Of a stretch of DNA of 20,214 nucleotides, positions 1 through 6,049 are shown in pieces. Within the stretch, counting starts at the first letter, position 1; every line of letters starts with the position of its first letter. Source of the DNA: Candidatus Nomurabacteria bacterium. GTDB taxonomy: Bacteria > Patescibacteriota > Minisyncoccia > Phycocordibacterales > UBA9973. The notes under the pieces were generated by a model that was given only the letters and a program-made list of their open reading frames with translations, made no database searches and was not told the origin of the DNA. Location of the stretch: NCBI GenBank assembly GCA_943354205.1, contig CALRBJ010000002.1, forward strand, positions 20,247-40,460, written 5' to 3'. A program made the translations under genes and the position numbers.

Positions 1-1752
1 TACCAATACCGGATAAAAGAAAGTGAGCGAAAATTGGAAAAGACGCGTGAGAATATGAAAGAAGTTTCTTCGCTTCGCCGAGAAATCGCCCCGCATTTAA
101 AATTTTTAAAAGGGCAAGTGGAGAAAGTGAAAAAATCGGAAGAACTCCGCACTGAATTGGAAGGTTTGTATGGCCAGTATCTAAAACGCGAAGAAATTTA
201 TTTGAATGATGAAAAAAGAAATATAGATGGCGAGATGCGCGCACTCGAAACAGAAATCGCTGGTTATGATGCCAAGCTGGCTAAAATCGGCCACCATAGA
301 GAAGAGCCAAAGGAGTCGGGTCTTCGCGACCAGCTCTCGCGAGCCGAGCAAAAGCTTTTCGGATTGAAACAAAAGAAAGACGAAATCTCGCGCAAAATCG
401 GCCGAGCTGAAGGTCTGATAGAAGCCAAGCGCTCTATCTTACCAGAAGTCGGCGGAGCGAAAATAATGCTGGATGAAGCCGAACTTTCCAATTTGAAGAG
501 CACGACAGAGATGCTTTTGAATGATGCCAAGATTGCTGACTTGCCTTCGTTACGTCGAATCGTAGAAAAGATAGAGGGGATTTTGAGCAAATTCTTTAGC
601 GGGAAAATAAATTCTGCGCCAGCCAAAAACCATGAAGTTGAAATAGAGGAATTGGAAACCTCGTTGCGCGAGATGAATTCCCTCTTAGAAATTTCTACAA
701 AAGAGGAAGGGGAATTGGCTGGTGAAATCGCCCACTTGCGCAAAGAGATCGATGTCGAAGGGCAAATGCACTTGCAGTCGGAGCGGGAATTCTTTGAAAT
801 TTCCGGCAGTCGCAAAGAAGCTGTGGGCGCGCTTTCCATCCTCTCCATGAAAAAGGAATCTTTGAAAAAAGAGGAAGAAGAATTTCACCAAGAAATAAAA
901 GAAGGCTCGGTTCTAGTTGGCCACCAAATTTTGAATTATAAAAATGTCGTTGTTAGTATGGCCGAAAAAGAGGAACGCCAAGTACAAGAAGACCGACGCC
1001 GAAAAATAGAACGATTAAAAATCCGTTTGGAAGATGCCGGCGGCGGGGGAGCCGAAATCATGAAAGAATTTGAAGAAGTCAGCGCCCGCGAAGAATTTTT
1101 GGCGCGAGAATTGGGCGACATTGAAACTTCTATAAAACATTTAGAAGAATTGGTGGTGGATTTAAAAGGCAAACTGGATTTGGAATTTAAAGTAGGCATT
1201 GAAAAAATAAATAAAGAATTCCAAGAATTCTTCCGCCTCATGTTTGGCGGCGGCTCGGCTTTTATTTCAGCTATTTCGGAAAAGAAGAGAAGTAGAAAGA
1301 AAACCCGTCCGACCGGGTTATCCGGGCGGGAAGTGGAAGACGAAGAATATGAAAATGAAGAAAATGAATATAGTGAAGACGGTGAAGAAGCGCTTGAAAC
1401 CGGCGTGGATATAAATGTATCTTTGCCGACTAAAAAGGTTAAAGATTTGCAAATGCTCTCGGGCGGGGAGCGCAGCCTGACCTCTATCGCCCTCCTCTTT
1501 GCCATCTCGCAAGTAAATCCGCCGCCATTCCTAGTACTCGATGAAACAGACGCCGCCTTGGACGAAGCCAACAGCCGAAAATATGGCGACATGCTTGAAA
1601 ACCTTTCCAAATATTCCGAGCTCATCGTGGTCACCCACAACCGCGAGACCATGAGCCGGGCCCAAGTGCTCTACGGCGTGACCGTCGGCTCCGAAGGCGC
1701 CTCCCGCCTCCTGTCTGTCAAACTCGCTGAAGCGGTTCAGATTGCGAAATAA
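1..1752 (+). CDS. smc: Chromosome segregation ATPase SMC, C-terminal part (5' end outside window)
   Basis: SMC ATPases organise and help segregate the chromosome. The frame is open from base 1, so the N-terminal head (Walker A) lies upstream of the window. The first visible residues (IKESERKLEKTRENMKEV) match the stretch where SMC proteins enter the first coiled coil. Charged coiled-coil sequence fills roughly codons 1-400, interrupted near codons 135-205 by a Gly/Pro-containing patch. The C-terminal head has the ABC signature LSGGE (1456-1470), Walker B FLVLDETDA with catalytic Glu at 1543, a D-loop (ALDEAN) and the VTHN switch. About 584 residues remain where a standard SMC would have about 1000; the arms look shortened and I see no typical hinge. 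A charged acidic insertion (about 1270-1410) separates FGGGSAFI from GVDINV in the head and contains a palindrome. Family assignment is firm; absence of the hinge is inferred by reading. Confidence 0.93.
   Translation, partial: YQYRIKESERKLEKTRENMKEVSSLRREIAPHLKFLKGQVEKVKKSEELRTELEGLYGQYLKREEIYLNDEKRNIDGEMRALETEIAGYDAKLAKIGHHREEPKESGLRDQLSRAEQKLFGLKQKKDEISRKIGRAEGLIEAKRSILPEVGGAKIMLDEAELSNLKSTTEMLLNDAKIADLPSLRRIVEKIEGILSKFFSGKINSAPAKNHEVEIEELETSLREMNSLLEISTKEEGELAGEIAHLRKEIDVEGQMHLQSEREFFEISGSRKEAVGALSILSMKKESLKKEEEEFHQEIKEGSVLVGHQILNYKNVVVSMAEKEERQVQEDRRRKIERLKIRLEDAGGGGAEIMKEFEEVSAREEFLARELGDIETSIKHLEELVVDLKGKLDLEFKVGIEKINKEFQEFFRLMFGGGSAFISAISEKKRSRKKTRPTGLSGREVEDEEYENEENEYSEDGEEALETGVDINVSLPTKKVKDLQMLSGGERSLTSIALLFAISQVNPPPFLVLDETDAALDEANSRKYGDMLENLSKYSELIVVTHNRETMSRAQVLYGVTVGSEGASRLLSVKLAEAVQIAK
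1302..1330. repeat. GTCCGAC-core palindromic element inside smc
   Basis: AACCCG (1302-1307) pairs perfectly with CGGGTT (1314-1319) around a loop overlapping GTCCGAC. An alternative hairpin pairs CCCGTCCG (1304-1311) with CGGGCGGG (1323-1330), with one G-T pair. It is read in frame as KTRPTGLSGR, at the basic start of the charged insertion in the SMC head. The core is the reverse complement of GTCGGAC, found in three intergenic palindromes in this window. Confidence 0.6.
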
Positions 1753-1782
1753 AAAATCCCGCAAAGTGCGGTTTTTTTATTT
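1747..1782. terminator. Bidirectional terminator between convergent smc and rnr
   Basis: The hairpin CCGCA-AAG-TGCGG is followed by T7 on the plus strand, and preceded by an A-rich run that serves as the T-tract on the minus strand. The smc stop (1750-1752) and the rnr stop (1777-1779) both fall inside the element, so one structure ends both genes. Confidence 0.88.
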
Positions 1783-3729
1783 CACTAACGCGTAATCTAT
1801 CGTTTTCTTTTCTAGGTCAGCGAGGACGACTTTGAAGCGGACTTTGTCGCCTAGGGTAAATTTTTGTTTGGTTTTTTGACCAGTGATGGTCAGGGTCTTT
1901 TCATCAAGCACAAAGAAATCATCGCCCAAATCGCGGAGCTTTATCATGCCTTCGCATTTCGTTTCTTTCTCTTCAATATAAATGCCCCAGTCGGTCATGC
2001 CCGAGATGACGCCTTCAAAGGTCTCGCCGATATGCATGGTCATGTATTCCACTTGTTTGTATTTTACGCTCTCGCGCTCGGCTTGGGCGGCTTCTTTTTC
2101 GCGCTCGCTCGAGAAATTAGAAATCTCTTGGTATTCGTGCCATTTGTCCTTGGTGATTTTGCGCCCGTGGATGTATTCGTTTAGTAGGCGGTGCACGATG
2201 GTGTCGGGATATCGGCGAATGGGTGAGGTAAAGTGCGTGTAGTATTTAAAGGCCAAACCATAGTGGCCGATGTTTTTGGTAGAGTAAACAGCTTTGGCCA
2301 TCGAGCGGATGACGGCGCGGTGGATGGTTTCTTTTTCACCACTGCCTTCCAAGCTCTCCAAAAGTTTATTCAAATCGTGCGAAGAAATGACGCCGTCTTT
2401 TACATTTATTTTATAGCCCAAGCGCTTTAGGAATTGCGCCAAGTCGTCCATCTTTTCTTTTTCTGGTTTGTCGTGGATGCGGTACACAAATATTTCTTCT
2501 TTACCACCATCTTCTTTATTGAGCGCGATTTTTTCAGCGACTTTGCGGTTGGCGAGGAGCATGAATTCTTCAATCAGTTTGTTGGTGTCTTGGCGCACTT
2601 TGCGATACACGGCGATAGGCACACCTTTTTCATCCAATTTGAATTTCACTTCTTCTTGGTCTAAAGATATTGCGCCGTCTTCAAATCTTTTCTTCAAAAG
2701 TTTTTTAGCGAGAGTATTTAAAATATTTAGTTCTTTGTAGTAGTCGCCCGCGCCTGCATTTAAAGTTTCCTGCGCATTTTCATAAGTAAATCGTTTATCG
2801 GAATATATCAAAGTTTTGCCATACCATTCGCTCTTTACATGCGCGTCTTTATCGAGCACAAACACTGCGCTCATGGCTAGGCGGTCCACATTTGGCATCA
2901 GCGAGCAGAGGTTGTTGGAAAGGACCTCTGGAAGCATTGGTACGGTACGGTCTACCAGATAGACCGAGGTAGAGCGTTTGCGCGCCTCGGCATCGAGCGC
3001 GGTGCCCGGGCGCACATAGTGCGATACATCGGCGATGTGCACGCCGATTTCGTAGTCGCCATTTTCCAATTCTTTTACCGACAAAGCGTCATCAAAGTCC
3101 TTGGCATCAGCTGGATCGATAGTGAATGTCGGTGTGCCTTTGAAATCTTTTCTATCGGCCAAATCCTCGGCCGAAAAAGTAGACACATTGAGCGCGTGTG
3201 CTTCTTTTAAAACATCAGCAGGGAAGTCTTCTTCAAAACCTTTCTCCAAAACAATACCGAGCATCTCGGCATTGTTTTCATACGGCATGCCGAGCACTTT
3301 TATGATTTCACCTTCGGGAGCTTTGGCCGGGTCGGCCCAGCTAGTAATCTTCACAAATACTTTTTGGCCGACTTTTGCGTCATTCAATTTTTCTGCGGGA
3401 ATCACGATGTCGGTATACATACGAGTATCAGATGGAAGCAAGAAATACTTTCCACCATCTTCTTCGAGCACGCCGGCAAAGCCGACTTTCAATCGGCGGG
3501 TCACTTCCACTACTTTGCCTTGCGCTTGAAATACTCCTCGGGCTGGTTTCAAAACTTCAATTTTTACTTTGTCGCCATGCATGGCGGTGTTCAAATTTTC
3601 ATGCTCAATTTCTATCGACTCATTGCGGTTTTTCATGTCTGGAGTACGAAAATAACCGACTCCTTTGGCAGAGACGGTTATCGTGCCCTCTAGGTATTTA
3701 GCGCTCTCTTTCGAGCTGGTTTTTTCCAT
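1777..3729 (-). CDS. rnr: Ribonuclease R (RNB-family 3'-5' exoribonuclease)
   Basis: A processive 3'-5' exoribonuclease that degrades structured RNA and takes part in RNA quality control in the cytoplasm; 650 aa. An N-terminal OB/cold-shock domain (LEGTITVSAKGVGYF onward) leads into the RNB catalytic domain. That domain carries the metal-binding Asp cluster DPADAKDFDDA (about residues 205-215) and the family block HFTSPIRRYPDTIVHRLL. An S1 domain follows (from about residue 565, GETFEGVISGMTDWGIYIEE). It is shorter than the E. coli enzyme (about 813 aa), without an N-terminal helix-turn-helix extension or a basic C-terminal tail. The ATG at 3729 is chosen over the in-frame TTG at 3738 because the TTG overlaps the -10 box. 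GGAGG lies only 2 nt before the ATG, too close for normal ribosome binding, so the message is probably leaderless. Divergent from rpsP. Confidence 0.95.
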   Translation of the reverse strand: MEKTSSKESAKYLEGTITVSAKGVGYFRTPDMKNRNESIEIEHENLNTAMHGDKVKIEVLKPARGVFQAQGKVVEVTRRLKVGFAGVLEEDGGKYFLLPSDTRMYTDIVIPAEKLNDAKVGQKVFVKITSWADPAKAPEGEIIKVLGMPYENNAEMLGIVLEKGFEEDFPADVLKEAHALNVSTFSAEDLADRKDFKGTPTFTIDPADAKDFDDALSVKELENGDYEIGVHIADVSHYVRPGTALDAEARKRSTSVYLVDRTVPMLPEVLSNNLCSLMPNVDRLAMSAVFVLDKDAHVKSEWYGKTLIYSDKRFTYENAQETLNAGAGDYYKELNILNTLAKKLLKKRFEDGAISLDQEEVKFKLDEKGVPIAVYRKVRQDTNKLIEEFMLLANRKVAEKIALNKEDGGKEEIFVYRIHDKPEKEKMDDLAQFLKRLGYKINVKDGVISSHDLNKLLESLEGSGEKETIHRAVIRSMAKAVYSTKNIGHYGLAFKYYTHFTSPIRRYPDTIVHRLLNEYIHGRKITKDKWHEYQEISNFSSEREKEAAQAERESVKYKQVEYMTMHIGETFEGVISGMTDWGIYIEEKETKCEGMIKLRDLGDDFFVLDEKTLTITGQKTKQKFTLGDKVRFKVVLADLEKKTIDYALVK

Positions 3730-3736
3730 TACCTCC

Positions 3737-3765
3737 AATGTATCACAAAGAGTGTTGACTGGAAA
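3737..3765 (-). promoter_or_regulatory. rnr promoter (extended -10)
   Basis: On the minus strand TGA-TACATT forms an extended -10 (hexamer 3742-3737), with a weak TTTCCA at 3765-3760 and a 17-bp spacer. Only 7 nt separate the -10 from the ATG at 3729, so transcription should begin at or next to the start codon. It interleaves with the rpsP -35. Confidence 0.6.
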
Positions 3766-3783
3766 GGGCTTTTTTGTTAGGAT
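3755..3783 (+). promoter_or_regulatory. rpsP promoter
   Basis: TTGACT (3755-3760), a 17-bp spacer and TAGGAT (3778-3783), preceded by TGT to give an extended -10. The predicted start is about 3790-3793, at the rpsP start codon. It overlaps the divergent rnr promoter, so the two may be co-regulated or compete. Confidence 0.72.
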
Positions 3784-3792
3784 ATGCGGACA

Positions 3793-4095
3793 ATGTTAAT
3801 GATACGACTACAACGCATAGGCCGAAAGAACGAACCGCAATTCCGCGTCGTTTTGACCGACCACAAAAATTCTACCAAGAGCGGCAAATTCCAAGAGATT
3901 TTGGGCTCTTACAATCCAAAGGGTGGTGAAATCATCTTTAAAGCTGACCGCATCAACCACTGGATAAGAGAGGGTGCCAAGGCCTCTGATACTGTGCACA
4001 ACTTTCTCCTTAAACAAAAAATCGTAGAAGGCAAGCCAAGAAACGTATTGCCAAGAAAGACTGCTACTAAGAAGCGCAAAGAGTTAAAGGCATAG
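3793..4095 (+). CDS. rpsP: 30S ribosomal protein S16
   Basis: A small-subunit protein needed for 30S assembly, 100 aa from ATG 3793. The N terminus MLMIRLQRIGRKNEPQFRVV is the typical S16 signature. YNPKGGEIIFKADRINHWIREGAKASDTVHNFL matches the family's second half, and a Lys/Arg-rich tail ends it. An in-frame ATG at 3784 is rejected because it overlaps the -10 box (3778-3783). The remaining candidates are 3793 and 3799, and both imply little or no leader. S16 opens the usual ribosomal/trmD cluster and here is followed by khpA and trmD, with an 84-bp inverted repeat directly after its stop. Confidence 0.96.
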   Translation: MLMIRLQRIGRKNEPQFRVVLTDHKNSTKSGKFQEILGSYNPKGGEIIFKADRINHWIREGAKASDTVHNFLLKQKIVEGKPRNVLPRKTATKKRKELKA

Positions 4096-4106
4096 CCAGT
4101 ACGCTT

Positions 4107-4190
4107 AAGCCAGACCAAAAATTTTCGTCCCTGCGCCCTTCCCGGAGTACCGGGTGGGACCCTCGGGCGCAAAAATTTTTGGTCTGGCTT
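4107..4190. repeat. 84-bp nested inverted repeat between rpsP and khpA
   Basis: Perfect 19-bp outer arms (AAGCCAGACCAAAAATTTT at 4107-4125 and its complement at 4172-4190) enclose a GC-rich head. Inside, GCGCCC (4133-4138) can pair with GGGCGC (4165-4170) and CCCGG (4141-4145) with CCGGG (4150-4154), while GTCCC/GGGAC (4127-4131/4156-4160) is a competing pair. The U-run is inside the stem rather than after it, so this is not a standard intrinsic terminator. The right arm contains the khpA -35 region. It could be a mobile palindromic element, an RNA processing site or a termination structure. Confidence 0.85.
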
Positions 4191-4206
4191 TCGCTTGTGC
4201 TACAAT
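4179..4206 (+). promoter_or_regulatory. khpA promoter (extended -10)
   Basis: TTGGTC (4179-4184), a 16-bp spacer and TGC-TACAAT (hexamer 4201-4206). The -35 lies within the right arm of the 84-bp inverted repeat. It predicts a leader of about 55 nt that contains a GTCGGAC hairpin. Confidence 0.65.
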
Positions 4207-4215
4207 ATATAAAGC

Positions 4216-4236
4216 GCAGTACTCTAGTCGGACTGC
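4216..4236. repeat. GTCGGAC-core hairpin in the khpA leader
   Basis: GCAGT (4216-4220) pairs with ACTGC (4232-4236); inside, AGTC-G-GACT (4226-4234) forms an alternative small palindrome centred on GTCGGAC. It lies just downstream of the -10, so it would be transcribed into the khpA 5' leader. Confidence 0.5.
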
Positions 4237-4267
4237 ACGAATTATCAGTATTCCACTATTCCTAAAA

Positions 4268-4576
4268 ATGGAACAAGACAAAGAATTTCTAGAATATGTT
4301 ATTAAAGCTCTCGTAGAATTTCCGAACGATGTAAAAATCAGCCGAAGTGTCGACGAGATGGGCGTACTCATTTCGCTCTCGGTCAACCAGGCCGACATGG
4401 GCAAAATCATCGGCCGCCAAGGCAATACCGCCAAAGCTATCCGCACCTTGCTTCGCGTCATCGGTATGAAGAACAATGCTCGTGTAAACCTCAAAATAAA
4501 TGAGCCCGACGGTTCATCCCGCCCATCGGCTTCTAGCTCGGTAGACCAAGCTATGGAAGATTTGAAAGGAATCTAA
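4268..4576 (+). CDS. khpA: KH-domain RNA-binding protein KhpA
   Basis: A small cytoplasmic RNA-binding protein of the KhpA family; in other bacteria it pairs with KhpB and acts post-transcriptionally. 102 aa from ATG 4268. The KH core has the GxxG loop as G49-R-Q-G52 within KIIGRQGNTAKAIRTLL, the strongest family signature. A Ser-rich tail of about 20 residues (NEPDGSSRPSASSS...) extends beyond the usual 75-80 aa. The frame stays open upstream to 4154, but that would put the start inside the inverted repeat and upstream of the promoter, and the homology begins at MEQDKEFLEYVIKALV. Its place between rpsP and trmD is the conserved one. No Shine-Dalgarno sequence is visible. Confidence 0.93.
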   Translation: MEQDKEFLEYVIKALVEFPNDVKISRSVDEMGVLISLSVNQADMGKIIGRQGNTAKAIRTLLRVIGMKNNARVNLKINEPDGSSRPSASSSVDQAMEDLKGI

Positions 4577-4587
4577 GAATATTCTCT

Positions 4588-4616
4588 TGGACATAAATAA
4601 AAAATCGTGGTAATAT
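4588..4616 (+). promoter_or_regulatory. Candidate trmD promoter overlapping the khpA terminator
   Basis: TGGACA (4588-4593), a 17-bp spacer and TAATAT (4611-4616). The -10 occupies the loop of the 48-bp inverted repeat. It would give a trmD leader of only about 14 nt. Confidence 0.45.
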
Positions 4617-4639
4617 AAGACCACGATTTTTTATTTATG
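4592..4639. terminator. Perfect 20-bp inverted repeat, khpA terminator ending on the trmD ATG
   Basis: CATAAATAAAAAATCGTGGT (4592-4611) and its exact complement (4620-4639) flank an 8-nt loop. The ACCACG core followed by TTTTTTATTT is a good intrinsic terminator on the plus strand, and the mirrored A-run makes it bidirectional. The last three bases are the trmD ATG. Confidence 0.85.
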
Positions 4640-5353
4640 CATTTCCACATCATTACACTTTTTCCAGAAATGTTTGACTCGTATCTCTCCGAGAGTATTT
4701 TGGCGCGGGCGATAAAGGAAAAGAAAATAAAAGTTTCTTTTTACAATCCGCGCAAGTTTGTGACGGGCAAATACAAAAAAGTCTGGCCCGATGGCAATGT
4801 TTCCCTCCAAGCCGACGACCGGCCATATGGCGGCGGCCCGGGTATGGTCATGCGAGCCGAGCCGGTGATAAAGGCGGTGGAGAGGGCAATTAAAACAATT
4901 ACGAATTACGAATTACGAATTAAAAACAAAGCAAAAGCGAAGATAATTTTCTTTTCCCCAAGCGGTAAAAAATTCGATACAAAATATGCCAAAGATTCAG
5001 TGAAGAAATATACTGACATCATTATGATTTCTGGTAGATATGAGGGGGTAGACTCTAGAGTAAAAGAAGTTTCTAAAAAATTAGTCGGAGCAAAAAATTT
5101 TGAAGAAATTTCAGTGGGGGATTATGTGCTGACCGGCGGGGAATTACCAGCTATGATTTTAGTTGATTCCATTTCTCGCCAAGTAAAAGGCGTTTTAAAT
5201 AAATTTGAATCGTTAGAAGAAGAAAGAATTTCAAGTAGTGAGGTGTATACCCGCCCGGAAATTTTGGAATATAAAGGCAAGAAATATCGTGTGCCAAAAG
5301 TGCTCCTCTCCGGCCACCAGAAAAATATAGAAAATTGGAAGAAGGGAATTTGA
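4637..5353 (+). CDS. trmD: tRNA (guanine-N1)-methyltransferase
   Basis: A SPOUT-class enzyme that methylates G37 of tRNAs using S-adenosylmethionine, preventing +1 frameshifting. 238 aa, normal for the family. Visible signatures are FHIITLFPEMFDSYLSESIL at the N terminus, DDRPYGGGPGMVM, the knot segment SGRYEGVDSRV, the cofactor/substrate block EISVGDYVLTGGELPAMILVDSISR, and the C-terminal YTRPEILEYKGKKYRVPKVLLSGHQ. A heptamer repeat inserts ITNYELRI between VERAI and KIIFFSPSGKKF, in a region where the family is variable. RimM, which normally precedes TrmD, is absent, and L19, which normally follows, is not here. The start codon sits at the end of a hairpin stem without a ribosome-binding motif. 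Confidence 0.95.
   Translation: MHFHIITLFPEMFDSYLSESILARAIKEKKIKVSFYNPRKFVTGKYKKVWPDGNVSLQADDRPYGGGPGMVMRAEPVIKAVERAIKTITNYELRIKNKAKAKIIFFSPSGKKFDTKYAKDSVKKYTDIIMISGRYEGVDSRVKEVSKKLVGAKNFEEISVGDYVLTGGELPAMILVDSISRQVKGVLNKFESLEEERISSSEVYTRPEILEYKGKKYRVPKVLLSGHQKNIENWKKGI
4897..4922 (+). repeat. AATTACG heptamer tandem repeat within trmD
   Basis: The unit AATTACG is repeated 3.7 times without error. Three units equal seven codons, so the reading frame is kept; the peptide is TNYELRI. It resembles the short heptamer tandem repeats known from cyanobacterial genomes. Confidence 0.85.
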
Positions 5354-5377
5354 CATTTTCCTATGATACTGTAGGCT
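5350..5377 (+). promoter_or_regulatory. Promoter of the 5400 orphan gene
   Basis: TTGACA (5350-5355), a 16-bp spacer and TAGGCT (5372-5377). The -35 is perfect and the -10 is weak. The -35 overlaps the trmD stop codon (5351-5353). Confidence 0.55.
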
Positions 5378-5399
5378 GAAAATAACTAAATTCTTTGAT

Positions 5400-5972
5400 A
5401 TGCAACAAGAGCAAATAGTATTTTCTGATAATTTTATCAGGCTTTACAAATTAAGAACTCGCAAAGACAGAGCTCCTTATGAAATGGCTTACAAACAAGC
5501 ATTGTATGATTTCGCAAAAGAACTTTACGCCAGAATTCCAGCTGGTGTTTTCAACAACGTGGAAATTATACTTGAGCGCGACGAACGCAATCAAGGCAGA
5601 AACCTGTTGCCAAATGAAGAATTCGTCGACGACATAATGCGTTCTTTTATTTTGGGATTACATCAGGCTTTGCCCAACGACAGGTATTTTGCGTACAGCA
5701 AGGGGTATATTCCCATGAGAAGAGTATGGAAATTGTTCGGACCGTTCACGACTGCAGAATTGGTGGAAACTTGGTACGCAGTGTCTGTGATAAAAAGGAG
5801 ATTTATCGATTTATTTTCCTTTTTGGGTCCGGAAGTGGGAATGGTGGTAGATTTTGAAAGAGGTTACAAAAATCAATCTGGCTTCAAATTCTATTTATCT
5901 CTGAAATACAAAAAATCCAAGAATCTTGAGATTGTGAAATCACTGGAAGCAGAAAAGCAAACCGAAACTTAG
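5400..5972 (+). CDS. Uncharacterised protein, 190 aa
   Basis: I do not recognise a family. The 190-aa product has no signal peptide and no membrane segment, so it is probably cytoplasmic. It is rich in aromatic and charged residues (for example KLRTRKDRAPYEMAYKQALYDFAKELYARIP near residues 17-47), looks mixed alpha/beta, and ends in a charged tail (KSLEAEKQTET). It has its own TTGACA-type promoter and an intrinsic terminator that includes its stop codon, so it is a single-gene unit. It lies between trmD and a ParB-like gene in what reads as an accessory islet. The start is the ATG at 5400, the only one positioned well after the promoter; no Shine-Dalgarno is seen. Coding status is supported by frame length and by the flanking signals. 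Confidence 0.78.
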   Translation: MQQEQIVFSDNFIRLYKLRTRKDRAPYEMAYKQALYDFAKELYARIPAGVFNNVEIILERDERNQGRNLLPNEEFVDDIMRSFILGLHQALPNDRYFAYSKGYIPMRRVWKLFGPFTTAELVETWYAVSVIKRRFIDLFSFLGPEVGMVVDFERGYKNQSGFKFYLSLKYKKSKNLEIVKSLEAEKQTET

Positions 5973-5990
5973 CGTTCGGTTTTTTTATTT
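5960..5990 (+). terminator. Intrinsic terminator of the 5400 gene
   Basis: AACCGAA (5960-5966) pairs with TTCGGTT (5975-5981), followed by TTTTTTATTT. The stop codon TAG (5970-5972) lies in the hairpin loop. Confidence 0.88.
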
Positions 5991-6016
5991 GACAACAATT
6001 CCTTAATTGCTAAACT
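5989..6016 (+). promoter_or_regulatory. Promoter of the ParB-like gene
   Basis: TTGACA (5989-5994), a 16-bp spacer and TGC-TAAACT (hexamer 6011-6016). The -35 begins right at the end of the preceding terminator tail. The leader of about 27 nt may form a small AGAGG/CCTCT hairpin (6023-6042). Confidence 0.7.
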
Positions 6017-6049
6017 CCGGACAGAGGGTCACAAAAACCTCTTTGATCT

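Noticed and set aside
264..848. Minus-strand open frame opposite smc
   Set aside because: Antisense to a clear coding region; composition is Ser-rich, typical of a shadow of Glu/Lys-rich coiled coil.
3731..3738. GGAGG before rnr as a Shine-Dalgarno sequence
   Set aside because: Only 2 nt from the ATG, and located between the -10 box and the start codon, so probably not even transcribed.
3784..3792. ATG at 3784 as the rpsP start
   Set aside because: It overlaps the -10 box (3778-3783) and would lie upstream of the predicted transcription start.
4107..4190. Standard intrinsic terminator of rpsP
   Set aside because: The T-run lies within the stem, not after it, and the hairpin is much longer and branched.
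4154..4267. Extended N terminus of khpA
   Set aside because: It would begin inside the inverted repeat, upstream of the promoter, and encode unrelated sequence before the KH domain.
4897..4922. Short CRISPR-like array
   Set aside because: The repeat unit is 7 bp without spacers and lies within a coding gene; no cas genes are present.
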